NCBI GenBank assembly: GCA_030374805.1
Contig: JARGSG010000230.1
Coordinates: 1-64,000, forward strand
DNA length: 64,000 nucleotides
Origin: Gracilaria gracilis
Taxonomy: Eukaryota > Rhodophyta > Florideophyceae > Gracilariales > Gracilariaceae
Direction of reading: 5' to 3'
Position numbers and translations under genes: made by a program. Below, one piece after another: positions 23,640 to 33,640 of this stretch. Numbering within the stretch: the stretch's first letter is position 1; each line of letters begins with the position of its first letter. The notes under the pieces are model-generated. The model saw only the letters and a list, made by a program, of their open reading frames with translations, made no database searches and was not told where the DNA came from.

Positions 23640-24560
23640 GTAAGTGTCTTTTGGCATTTTTGAAATACTGTGGCACGCGTTTTCGTGCAGCGCGTTTGGT
23701 ACACGTGCGGTACACAGTGTGTCAGTCTACAAGTTTCTCTACTTGGATATTTTTTTGGATATTTTAGTTTTCTACGGATGGTGCACGGGAGTGCACCGCA
23801 TGGTCCTCGCCGACTCCTCTGTCTACTTAAGCGTCACTGCCTCTGCGGTGAGTGGCACAGACGGAGGAGATTTTGCACAAGTCAGAATCCTATTGGTTGT
23901 TGTAGGTAGAAATACGTTTAAAGTCTACTTTGGAAGGTTTGATTGCGTATAAAAGGGCCGGAGCGGTCGCATCCCGAACAACTCCGGCCAGACCACTTCC
24001 TCTTTCACAACGACGACCCCCCACCTTCCTTCACAGCAAACTCTGTCTTGCTTCTCCCTGTCGTTCCCCCCCTCCAACCTTTTCTTTTCCTTTGGTGGCT
24101 TGGTCTCCCGCCCTCTTTCGGCAAGAGCCTGAAAAGCACTACCCCTTTCTTGGGTCTTTCTTGTGCTTCTGCGTCAGAGTTGTCGCTTCTTGGAGGTGAT
24201 CCACGTTCGGTCCTGCGAGAGGGAGCGTCTGCTTCTGTGTTGTCGTTTCGTGTCAGTTTCCGCCGGCACTAGACCTATAGTTTTGGTCGTGCTGTGACTT
24301 ACGATTGCTACACGTTTCAGCTTCGTCGTCGATACTTTGCAAAGTTTGTGTGTTTACTACGAACTCTTGCCTACTACCGCTACACAGCGTGTTGGGCTGG
24401 TACTCTCGAGAGCACTTTCCGTTGTGTCCCCTTTGCTTTGTGTTTGTGTCCCCCCGCCATTGGGTTTGTCATCACCCGCACCATTTCTCTTATCAAAATG
24501 GTGTTCTCAAATACTTTGAAGTAATAGAGACTTTACGCAAAGGAAATTTTCGTAGAAATA
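23640..24560 (+). promoter_or_regulatory. Promoter-like block with TATA box and pyrimidine-rich leader
   Basis: A TATA box tataaaag lies at 23948-23955, followed by a strongly pyrimidine-rich leader (about 23990-24160). A tggtagccagaagtgac stretch at 24561 resembles a reverse-transcriptase primer-binding site, so the block could be an LTR with leader rather than a host promoter. It precedes the Myb-like ORF. Frames inside it are not convincing. Confidence 0.45.
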
Positions 24561-24750
24561 TGGTAGCCAGAAGTGACACGATGCCTACTTGTCCTTCGTG
24601 GGTACGAAGTATACGAGAAATGCGTACGAAATCTCGTAGAAATCGCGATTCCAAAGAGAAGGTTGTGGTACCCCTTGAAAGGAACAGAATAGCTTCCTCT
24701 TCAATCTGCACCTGCTTTTCTTCAGTATGACAGCCCCCAATCACCCATGA

Positions 24751-25326
24751 CAGTCTCGTCAATCGCCAGGACGAAGCGAAGAAACGGACACAGCTAAACC
24801 CGCCCCATCAGCTTCCTCAAATACGCAACAAACCTCTTCCAAAACGACCAACACTCCCAAACCTCGCCAATTTCGTTTTACAGAGATATTTGATCTCTTT
24901 CTACTTCGAGCCGTTCGCGATGCAGATGCGCATGTACCTGCGTGGGGAAAGAAAGAGACTTTGTGCGACAAAGTTTTGTCAACTTTTATGAAGCTTGTAC
25001 CCCCATCAGTGTTTCAAGCCATGCACAAACTATTTTCTAAAACTCTAGACGATCGTTTTAAACGCCTCATAGCTTTCCGGAGAGCAGAGGTGAAGAAAAA
25101 CGAGTCCGCAACCGGCATCGTTGAAGAATATGGGGAAAAAGAGGCTCTTTTGGATGACCTGATACTCGAAATGGACGAGAAAGCCGAGGCCAACTGGTTA
25201 GAAAAAGAAGCGCAGCTTAATGAAGAGAAGAAGTTAATCGCAGCGGGTGAGCTAATTTGCAAACAGGCGCTTAAACGAGGATTATTGGAAAGTTTGAGCG
25301 AAGAAGAACGTTCGTCGAGATCTTAG
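24751..25326 (+). CDS. Myb/SANT-like DNA-binding protein, transposon-associated type
   Basis: The frame is open from a TGA at 24748-24750 to a TAG at 25324-25326, about 191 residues; an ATG at 24727 sits in frame just before that TGA. The sequence runs: a Ser/Thr-rich stretch, a SANT-like helical segment (FRFTEIFDLFLLRAVRDAD, then a conserved P and WGKKETLC), an ESATGIVEEYGEKEALLDD motif, and a charged coiled coil. This pattern is typical of Myb-like proteins linked to Harbinger or other algal transposons, where they bind element ends. The 5' start is uncertain and an upstream intron is possible. A gtagtg...ctgcttttag pair (about 25340-25394) could be an intron after the frame. Confidence 0.55.
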   Translation, partial: QSRQSPGRSEETDTAKPAPSASSNTQQTSSKTTNTPKPRQFRFTEIFDLFLLRAVRDADAHVPAWGKKETLCDKVLSTFMKLVPPSVFQAMHKLFSKTLDDRFKRLIAFRRAEVKKNESATGIVEEYGEKEALLDDLILEMDEKAEANWLEKEAQLNEEKKLIAAGELICKQALKRGLLESLSEEERSSRS

Positions 25327-25504
25327 CGGAAGAAGCAAAGGTAGTGTACCCAACCTTCGGGACCTCATGATGTTATTGCGTCTCTGCTTTTAGATCACGG
25401 GAAGGAACGCAAAGAAGCAGAGGAGAAGTGTGTCGTACAAATACCGATAAGGTGTGGGGTCCGCCTTGTAGAGGGAGCGCGCGAGGGCTCAATCTAAAGT
25501 GGAA

Positions 25505-26770
25505 AAACACACAACCAATAAGGTAGTAGGGCACCTGAAACCCGCAAAGGCAAACGGCGGAGCAACTAGTCTAGACCGTGTAGGTGTACGGTAGTAGACG
25601 TCGACGCGTGGTAAAACTTGAATAGTAATAGAGTAGCAATTAACCAAGATGGTATAGTTACTGCCCTAGTGGTGCCTGGCTTTACAATACCCGAGGGGGA
25701 AGGCGAGGTGCACCACGATATATACACTGTTAAACTGGTAGCATCATTGGCGATGTCTCAGCACGATGCTTCGGCCTCTGACAAGGTCCCAACCGCTTCG
25801 ATCAACCTCAAGCCCAACAAACCTGAATCATTTGCTGGCGATCGTGATTTCTTGGTCGTTAATACGTGGTTGTACAAAGTCGAGCAGTATTTCTGCTTGA
25901 TACAGCTGAGCAATGCTCATGTTTTGCTCTCAGATGAAAACAAAATTGCTTACGCTTCAACGTTATTAACTGGGACTGCCGCAATTTGGTGGTACACAAC
26001 GCTAAAATCCCAGCAACGCCCCACGACATGGGATGACTTTGGGGCGGCATTACGAAAAGAGTTTATCCCGTGCCTGCCTGGCATGGTCCTCAGGAATAAA
26101 CTCTTTTCTTTGTTGAATCCAAACGAGAAATAGTCGCCGTAGCCCTGTCGCCAGTACTTTTCCAGCATCGCCTGGTCGTTCTTCTGCCGATTGTTCCGCG
26201 ACTTTTGCAGCAACTCGCCAATCAGCGCGTTGTCCTGCGCCGCCGCCTCGCACCCCGGCCCCTCCCCCTTCTCGCACAGAGGCTGCGATATGATCTCCGC
26301 ATGACAGCCATTGATGGTTAGCAACGAAAGCAGAATGGAAGCGGAGATGGAAGCAAGCGTCTTCCGAGCGGCCGATGCATGCAAAATCGGTGTTCGCGAC
26401 GCGTCATCAAGCTTGCATGTGGCGCGATGGAAGGAAGGGCGTGTTCTGCCAGTTTGCAGCCGCATGGGCGCGTTGCACCACGCCATGACGCCACTCATGC
26501 GAGCGAGCGAGGAGGGGGCGATGTACGCGCGACGCTGTGACCAAGACAATGACAGCGGCGTCGGGGCATCGACCGTGGCGCGCTCTCACTTGTGAATCGC
26601 CTCCTTCTCTGACCTACTGTCATGGGCCAGCAATGCTAAACTATCCTAGACTATAAATTAGAAATTAGAAATTATAAAATACAGAATACCAATTGGGTAC
26701 AGTGCAGCTAGCAAGGCGCACCAGTAGGCCCACGTGGCACCAACCCGGTGAGGGCTCACTGTACTACAAA
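25505..26770 (+). mobile_element. LTR-element fossil with gag fragment and captured host sequence
   Basis: The left end (about 25510-25725) matches, in reverse complement, 43790-43963. The right end (about 26605-26770) matches the reverse complement of 43595-43765. Between them lie a Ty3-type gag core (about 25753-26120; motifs PESFAGDRDFLVVNTWL and TGTAAIWWYTTL) and a GC-rich piece of an unrelated gene in antisense. At 43.4-43.96 kb the two end sequences are contiguous, so that copy is an internally deleted relative. The element is broken and incomplete. Confidence 0.6.
26110..26498 (-). pseudogene. Captured fragment of a probable plastid-lumen protein gene
   Basis: The minus-strand frame from an ATG at 26498 reads a Ser/Arg/Thr-rich, acid-poor leader, like a plastid transit peptide. 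A second hydrophobic signal follows (TLASISASILLSLLTINGC, then HAE as a likely processing site). The mature start is CEKGEGPGC and a helical region with LIGELLQKSRNNRQ and YWRQGYGDYFSFG. That bipartite layout is typical of thylakoid-lumen proteins. The frame breaks off at about 26110, where it runs into the reverse strand of the gag frame, so the 3' part is lost. I cannot name the protein. The piece is GC-richer than its flanks and appears to include 5' UTR up to about 26600. Confidence 0.5.
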
Positions 26771-26774
26771 GTGA

Positions 26775-27044
26775 ATGAATATCGAACCAGAACGTTTGAA
26801 GATTGAACAATATAAAAATGCAAAAGAATTGGAGCGATTCGAGGCCCTACAGAAAGAAACAAATCGTAGAATGGAGCTGGAAGAAGAGAGAATTGCTATT
26901 GAGAGAGAAGAGAGGGAGTTGGCACGAAAGGAAGGGAAGCAAATGATTGGCCTTATTGGAACGTTGATAAAGAGACTGCAGGAGGTACCGAAGGTGATGA
27001 TTCGTAGCAAGTATCAACTGCTTCTTCTTGAGCCTGTGAGGTAG
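26775..27044 (+). CDS. Short coiled-coil ORF, possible C-terminus of Myb-like protein
   Basis: Ninety residues, starting at ATG 26775. Almost all of it is a charged coiled coil (RRMELEEERIAIEREERELA) and it ends LGTLIKRLQEVPKV-like. This matches the style of C-terminal tails of transposon-linked Myb-like proteins. The LTR fossil may therefore have split one gene, with 24751-25326 as its N-terminal part; that is inference. Alone it may be non-functional. Confidence 0.4.
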   Translation: MNIEPERLKIEQYKNAKELERFEALQKETNRRMELEEERIAIEREERELARKEGKQMIGLIGTLIKRLQEVPKVMIRSKYQLLLLEPVR

Positions 27045-27047
27045 TAC

Positions 27048-27770
27048 ATGTTCTTTTTGTATGACGACTTTAATTGCTTCATAGAAAGCAGCATTGCGTT
27101 TCTTGGCTTCTGCAGCAAAAATGGCAATCATTCGTCCAGCTCCCAATCCAGTAACAGCGTGTGCATCAATGTACAGCGCTCGACGGGCGGGGAGCCGTTT
27201 TTCGTCGTGCACGATCGCGGAAAGGGGCTGTCGCACGCTCAGCTGCAAGCTCAAACTACTGTGCACACGCCCGTGCGCCAATGGCTCAGGGGCGATGCGT
27301 ACGCGTTCCCGTGGCAGGCGGCTGCCTATTGCCCCGGCACCGATGTCACCATTCTGTCCAAGACGCCAGATGCTTGTTATGTGACGTTGCTTAACTGCAA
27401 GCCCATGGCCGATTTGCGTGGTCCGGAGAGCTGCCCGCCCAGTATTGTAATGCGATGGCATAATTTGGTCAACAATCGCGACCGCCTCGTAGCCGCTGTC
27501 TGTATATACTCTCCTTGTCAAACTGTGAGCCACATTGCACACTTCTTCGACTCCATTTCACCTACTGGAACGCTCGTCGCCATTTCATCGCTCAAGAGGG
27601 ATTTGCAGCACGCCGAGCTCGAGCTCGACTTTTCCACGGATCACTTTGATATTCGTTTATCAGCGCTTGCTCACAAGGAATATAATCATTTTAAGTCCTC
27701 AATACGCTTGTCACATTCGCTGCGCTCATATCTGGACACTTATACGGCAGAATATGGAGGAAGCCTATAG
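27048..27770 (+). CDS. Unknown protein, overlaps start of WD40 gene
   Basis: A frame of 240 residues starting ATG 27048 and ending 27770. Codon choice from about 27280 onward looks natural (many GAC, CTC, GCC codons), with blocks such as GDAYAFPWQAAAYCPGTDV and CIYSPCQTVSHIAHFFDS. No family is recognised. The first about 40 codons are Ser/Asn-rich and may be non-coding. The opposite strand is also open (27542-26847), so orientation is not certain. It overlaps the ATG of the WD40 gene by 17 bases; it may be the remains of an upstream gene or a 5' exon. Confidence 0.35.
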   Translation: MFFLYDDFNCFIESSIAFLGFCSKNGNHSSSSQSSNSVCINVQRSTGGEPFFVVHDRGKGLSHAQLQAQTTVHTPVRQWLRGDAYAFPWQAAAYCPGTDVTILSKTPDACYVTLLNCKPMADLRGPESCPPSIVMRWHNLVNNRDRLVAAVCIYSPCQTVSHIAHFFDSISPTGTLVAISSLKRDLQHAELELDFSTDHFDIRLSALAHKEYNHFKSSIRLSHSLRSYLDTYTAEYGGSL

Positions 27771-29792
27771 GACAAAGATACTGAACACAATTGAAGCCTT
27801 GGAGTGTGTCAAAGAGGCGGTAAAACTAGCAGCTCCGTATGTGGGTCGCAACGGAAGGGAGATATGGTTCCAGCTTTATGGGCGGTTGATAGAAAGAAAA
27901 GAAGTGTATAGAATCGGTGAGTATTTGAAAGAAATCACGTTGCATGCTGAGAAACCATGGGTGAGGCCGGGTGCACGATATCTTTCACCGTCTGGCGGCC
28001 CTCTGAGGGGCATTCGGAACATGCGTGGGGGTGCAGTGACATGTGCATGGTTTGGGACAGATGGTTCGGTTTTCATTATTCATGCACGACATGTCGCCGA
28101 AGTCAAGGTGTGGAGAGTATATGGTGACGAACGATGGAAATGCATATGGACTATAGAAACCTCGGAAGTAGTCTTCGATTGCACGGTAAGTGACAACGGG
28201 AGCAAGTTGAGCATATACTTGTCCAACGGCAGTGTGGAAGTATGGGATGTTATGCAAAAGAAGCGATTGAAGTGTGAGAAGCGTTTGTCGCATGGAAAGG
28301 GGGCTGGAGTGTTTTCTGCTGATGGAAATCTATTGGCATTACGTCAAAAGCGGAAGAACATTGCAATCTGGAGGACAGACTATGAGAAAATGGAACCAGT
28401 TTGTCAGCTAAGAAATAAGAGTCGAGTGAGAGGTGTGTGTTGGTCTGGCGACGGAAGGTCGGTGGCTGTTGCATGTGGCAATGGATTTTTTTTCTTATGG
28501 AACGTAAACAGCAGGTCCATGATGAATTCCTTTCCTGTGGGGAAAACGAAAGTATGGATACACATGGCATGGTCGAGCAAAAACATGATAGCGACATCCT
28601 ATTGTAAAGAAACATGTGTTCGGGACGTGACGGGTGAGAGTGTGAAGCTAGTGTTCAGCACGAGCGAACGATGCTTTTCGTTGAAGTGGTCAGACGATGG
28701 ACTTCGGTTAGCGACCGGGGGGGCTTTGGGAATGACTATCTGGAAAGCTGACGAAGCCAGCCAGATGAAGAAGAAAAAGTATGGGAACTTTAAAAGTATT
28801 TATGAAGTGAGATGGTCAAGAGATGGGAAGAGACTGGCCGCTATCTGCTGTTTGGGTGCGGTGCGAGTAGTTCAAGTATCTCCAACACTAGAATACGGGA
28901 ACAGCAAGGAGCATTGGAGATTTGTGCGGTGGTGCGAAAGCGGGACAATGCTTTCAAGTCTTTGTGATGATGGCCTTGGTTTATGGAGCAGCAATGGAAA
29001 GCGCGAGGCGAAGGGAAGGCTTCTTTGCGCAGAGAATGGAAAGAATAGGCGAGGTCACGCTGTGGACTTGGCATGGGCAGCAGAAGGAGAAGTGCTGGCT
29101 GCCGTTTTCGAACATGAAGTACAGCTATGGAAAACATCGCTGCACAAACAGGAGCTTATTTCTGTGTTGTCGGCGCCTTGCGGCCGAAAGTTGTGCACAG
29201 CAGCACTGAATGTGGACGTTCGAACTTAGTGGCCTGCACATACCAATAGTTACTCTTTTGGGACACCAAGAACTCAGATGCATACCGAATTCTTGCTGAG
29301 TATAATGACAAGACGCTCCTCATGAGGCTCTTATATGAGATCGAGAGATTGGCCTTGTCGGACGATGGCCGCTTCATATGTTCGTTCGATAATTCGCAAC
29401 TGAAAGTTTGGGACGTGAACACCGGGCAGTGTTGTGCATCTATCTACTGTGGCAAGAACCGTGTCTATATAAGGCCCATCATGTTGATGCGGATGAAGTT
29501 CAGCGAGGGCAATGTCGTTCACATTGAGTGGAGTGAGCCTCTAAGGAATGGAACGTTGAAGGGCGAAAGATTCGGTGAGTGGCATTGGCGATCAAGTTCG
29601 TCGCTGAGTGTAGTTGCGAAAAGACGCCCGTTCGTGGTGGGTGCTGAACTTTGGATCGATTCGCGAGAATTGCTTGGAACAACTGAGACAGTATTCCAGC
29701 ATCTCGCTTGGGACTACAATACGCAAGGTAGTACGCTGGCGATACTCACTTTCCACGGCCATCTAGTTACAGCCCAGTTTCAAGTTGAATAA
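27754..29792 (+). CDS. WD40 beta-propeller protein with helical N-terminus
   Basis: The start is taken at ATG 27754 because the frame upstream is not propeller-like. The first about 75 residues are helical (EALECVKEAVKLAAPYVG). From about residue 85 there are nine to eleven WD-like blades; clear ones end in VKVWRVYG, VEVWDVMQ, IAIWRTD, FFLWNVN, MTIWKAD, LGLWSSNG, VQLWKTS and LKVWDVNTG. The frame stops at 29227-29229 and resumes after TAG 29247-29249 (LLFWDTKNSDAYRILAEYND), continuing to 29792. The gap must be a very short intron or two changes. WD40 propellers act as scaffolds; large ones with few domains besides are common in NLR-type proteins, but no NACHT or NB-ARC is present here. Confidence 0.75.
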
Positions 29793-30297
29793 CAGTGAGA
29801 GGGTTGACGTAGTTAGAATGCAAAAGGCACGTATCCGTCATTCCTGTCGGATCGATACACGTCCTTTAACACAAGAATCGGCCCAAAAGCATTATATATC
29901 TTACAGAAAGGGCTTATGCAGCTCATCTGCAGCAGCGCAAGGGTGGTATGCTTAGTACAAACCACGACGAAGGAATCGAATTCAGTTGTGGGCACACTTT
30001 ATTTATGTTCCTACGCTTGAAGAATGCGGCCCTACCGTTATCCGGCTCTTTTTCGAGGGGAGAGAGGAGAGAGCTGTATTGAAAGAGAGATGGAAAGTGC
30101 CGTGAATTGATCATCATGGACTTGAATTGGTTCCACCACCGTTTCAAAACAATTCAAGTCCATGAGTATAGTAGAACGTCGGCTGGTTGGTGTGCAGGTA
30201 ACTTGGGTCTCGATACTGTTGTCTGGCGCCTTCCTCCGCCACATCCACTCGACCGAAGAAGGCCTACGGTGTCGAGACGTGACCTTCCAAAGCCTTT
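29793..30297. other. Intergenic stretch with a strong hairpin
   Basis: About 500 bases. Apart from the hairpin at 30114-30165, the only notable feature is a possible short exon from ATG 30162 to a GTAACT donor at 30199, which may belong to the gene at 30298. Confidence 0.4.
30114..30165. repeat. Perfect 16-bp inverted repeat, 20-base loop
   Basis: Arms tcatggacttgaattg at 30114-30129 and its exact reverse complement at 30150-30165. It could be a transcript hairpin, a footprint of a fold-back element or a regulatory stem. Confidence 0.9.
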
Positions 30298-32381
30298 GTG
30301 GTCGGGAAAAAGACGTCCGCCGCAAATGTTCGTCTCCCAGACCCAGTTATGAGGTCTCAACCACCGACTTCCTCTCGTGGAGGCGATCAAGGCAAAAGTG
30401 GAAATAATGGAAGACAGAACGTATACAACGAAGACCAAAACCCCACTAACGACAAAGAACAAGCGATTAGCGGTGACGAGCGACTTATTACTGCGGTTTT
30501 GTCGGAGTCTCGGCCGGGGCGACGAAACACTGCTATAACTTGTCCTACCCGTTCTGAAGTTACTCGTAAGGGAAAGCCAGTGTCTGTGCCTCTAGTGAGG
30601 GAAGTTGTAGTCCACAGTAGCGCTCAGGTTGTTGATATCAACAACCAGAATTCTACCGGCAAGGTATACCCTGAAACCCGACAACATATCCCACACGAAT
30701 TGCTCTTGGCTTCAGCCGATGGACCTGTTTCTGTCGTTTCCGGACATCCTCAACCATATGAAACCGAGCCTGACACGAATGACTCTAATGCACAACGCAT
30801 TTGTGAGAGACCATGTACTGTCACAGCCCCCAAAGATACGGAGCCGAATCCCCAAACCCTGGCGAACACCAGGTTTGAAGGAGATACCCCTGAAACTCGC
30901 AACAGGAGAAATAAAGAAGAGGAAGCCATTAAGTTGCTCCTAAACCTTCGCTCTAGGGAGTATGACGGCCAGTCTGGTGTGGGAAAAACTTTGGCGGATG
31001 TTGATCCTGAACGAGATTATGAGACGAAGGTTGTTGCTGAGTTAAACGGTGTATCAAGATTACAGAACGGCATCAGAGCTCATACCGAAGACTGTCGCCA
31101 AGCCAGTCATGAAATTCCCGATCCATTTGGTGATAAGAGTAAACCCGTTACACCGGCCCTTGCTTTGCTACAAACTCCAATGAGGACGTCCTGTCGACAG
31201 TTCAAGACATTCCGCAACGGGGTGTTCCTACTCAGTTTGGTTGGATGCCAGGAATGTTATCTCAAAATACAGCCAATCCGTTTCTCGATGTAACCGCCGA
31301 GGACGTGCTCGAGGCTAACCCTCTGAATGGAATCGACATATCAAAGGATTTTCTAGACTTGAGTGACATCGACGCCGGATTAGAAACTCCATCGCAACTA
31401 AAATCCGTTCCGAAGCGCGACAGCCCACAATATTTGCGTTCCAATATGAGAGAGGGTCACCCTCACATCCCTGCACAACCGTCGTCGGATGCAATGCCTC
31501 ACGGGGCAGCAACCAAATTAAATCCGCCCAACGCCCAGCCGATTCAGTCTGTTCCTGCGAATCGGGTCATTGCTGATGAGGGAAACCCCAAGCAGCAAAG
31601 GCAGCAGCACTGCGGAGCTGGCGAGGAAGTCAATGACCCAAATACTGTTCCACAAATGGGAGAACATTTATGCGTTGACGATGGAATGGGAGCAAAACAA
31701 TCGTTCAGAGGCAGCTCAGTTCGCCACTGTGGCAGAAGGGTTGAAGGGGGAAGTGGTGCCGCAAATGGGAGCTCACGTGAAAGACCAACCCCAGGAACAT
31801 TGAGAGTTTTTGATATATCGTCCATGATTCCATGGTCACAAATTGCGGCAACTGCGGCGGCTGCGGGAGCAGTGGCAGCAGCAGCAACTGCTCGAGATGC
31901 AGGAGTATCGAGTCAACCAAAAGCAAAAGAACCACATCCTACTGAAGAAGGCTATAAACTGAAGGAATCACAGGAAGAAGTTGCAAAGCTCAAGAAAGAA
32001 CTCCAGGATCAGAAGCATCTGCCTGATACTTACAAAGAGAAATTCCAAGAGTTGATTTGCGCAATGGCACAAGCTATAGGTGGGCGAGTGACAAAGCTCA
32101 TCAGAAACCCTAATGAAATCGATGTACTTGAACTATCATCTACAGTATTGAAAAGTGTCACTGAGAACGCCAAAGAAAAAGCAAACATAGAACAGCTGCA
32201 GGTTATTGAATCATGCAAAGCAAGCGAACAAATCACTTGTTCGTCATTGGAAAAACTGCGAGGTTTAGTTCGCACGTTTCTGGAAGAAGCTGTGGGCCTG
32301 ACGACACAAAATGAGCAAGACAAACCTGTTGATAGACACTTTGAAGAGTATCTTAATGCACTTGACGTCTTTCCTCCATAG
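30298..32381 (+). CDS. Unknown disordered protein with C-terminal coiled coil
   Basis: Two overlapping frames. The first, from GTG 30298 to 31293, is polar and disordered. The second opens after TAA near 31140 and runs to 32381. They overlap over about 31143-31293, where the second frame reads naturally (STVQDIPQRGVPTQFGW), so one gene with a single-base change or a splice in the overlap is likely. The second part has an Ala-rich stretch (IAATAAAAGAVAAAATARD), then a coiled coil (ESQEEVAKLKKELQDQ) and a helical C-terminus. No family is recognised. The first codons may come from a 5' exon starting at ATG 30162. A transposon-encoded gag-like protein is an alternative. Confidence 0.5.
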
Positions 32382-32730
32382 TCCTACGGCCCGTGAGATC
32401 TCTATCGATGTAGTGCTCCATTTCGAAAGGAAGCAGAAAGGTAGGCAGGTTTGTCTCACAACTGGTTACCGTTGTGCAAGTTCCTACCGGCCAACATGTG
32501 GGTTTCTCCATGTACGTCCAGAATGGGATTCAGCTTAACTTTTTCGAGTGCATAAGAAATAAAGTAACTGCAAACATACATAGGCAAATGCCAAAGCTAA
32601 CTGCAAGAGGCAGAGTTTACCCGCTTTCGCGATCTTCTTGCCCTAGAGAAAGAAAACGACTTAAAAGTCCGTTTTAGGTAACAGATAGTAGGTGGAAGTG
32701 ACATTACCTTCTCGATGTATCGCGGAAATT
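32382..32730. other. Intergenic, 3' flank
   Basis: About 350 bases downstream of the coiled-coil gene and downstream of the minus-strand small ORF. No gene is seen. Confidence 0.4.
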
Positions 32731-32967
32731 TCAGCCAGAAGCACTCAAGGGCGTTGCTTCTCTTGCCTTCAGAGCCAGATAAACCTTTCTTTCATTGTTT
32801 GGGTCTTTCGTAAAGTTCGCTGATTGCCTCAAGAGAGCTTTCAGGTTCGCCTTTTTGTTTCCAGCGTCAATCTCGAAGTAGCTTAACACCTTTTTCAAAG
32901 TTACTCGCCGTCTGCCCTCCATAAGAACTAGATGAACATTTCTAACATGTTCCGACGTGGGCAACAC
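32731..32967 (-). CDS. Small unknown basic protein, possible exon
   Basis: The minus-strand frame ends at 32731. The listed start is GTG; the frame stays open upstream to about 33024, where a TAG sits, so a 3' splice site (tgtag) followed by YPEEEGCFSSVASARC is possible. The visible protein is basic and helical (MEGRRRVTLKKVLSYFEID, GNKKANLKALLRQS). No family is recognised. It may be the last exon of a gene further right. Confidence 0.35.
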   Translation of the reverse strand: MLPTSEHVRNVHLVLMEGRRRVTLKKVLSYFEIDAGNKKANLKALLRQSANFTKDPNNERKVYLALKAREATPLSASG

Positions 32968-33640
32968 ACACCTGGCAGAGGCAACAGATGAGAAACATCC
33001 TTCTTCTTCGGGGTACTACAGCGCGAGTTTCTCTATGGCGGTGGACTACCTCCACTCGTTGACGTTAGCCGAGAAAATGGATCGCTCGAAAGGGTTTTTG
33101 AGGGGTTAGTACTTCTGCTCGGCGGAGATACCTTAGCTGCAGACGGGGGACGAGCTGAGGTCGGAGAGGGGCTCCTCGCCCTTGGGCTCTTGTTCGCATT
33201 GTCATCATCTCAACTAGGAGATTTAGATGGAGATATCATCGGTTCGCCCTTCAACATCATTCTCTGATCATGTCTTCTCTTGGCATCGCCTTGTACCAAG
33301 CGTTCGAGCCTCTTTACAAACTTCAGGTTTACTTGTGCAACATAATCATCGTGAAACACATTTCATAGTCCAAGTCCTCTTGCTCTCCTTCCAAAAACAC
33401 ATTTCATAGTCCAAGTCCTCTTTCTCTCCTTCCACAGCAGTAGGTGTAGCTCTCGTCGTTCTCCGTAGACCAAAGCTTGATATTCCTTCACTATTATTTT
33501 GAATAACAGATTCAGCACTCATGCCGCGATCGCGCCAAGCCCGGTCTACTTCATATCCATCCTAATATTTATTCGAACCACCCATTGCAGTTTCAGAAGC
33601 CCCCAGTTCGATCTCTCGTTGTGACTGGGATCCACTTCAG
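32968..33640. other. Intergenic with a short tandem duplication
   Basis: About 670 bases with no convincing gene; holds the 41-bp duplication at 33354-33435. Confidence 0.4.
33354..33435. repeat. 41-bp tandem duplication
   Basis: Two adjacent copies of a unit containing cacatttcatagtccaagtc at a 41-base period. The copies differ at only a few positions. Confidence 0.85.

Noticed and set aside
24000-24500. Plus-strand hydrophobic frames downstream of the TATA box
   Set aside because: Composition is pyrimidine-rich leader sequence; frames overlap and none has family features.
26847-27542. Minus-strand frame opposite the unknown ORF at 27048
   Set aside because: Codon choice fits the plus strand better and no domain was seen; kept only as an alternative in that entry.
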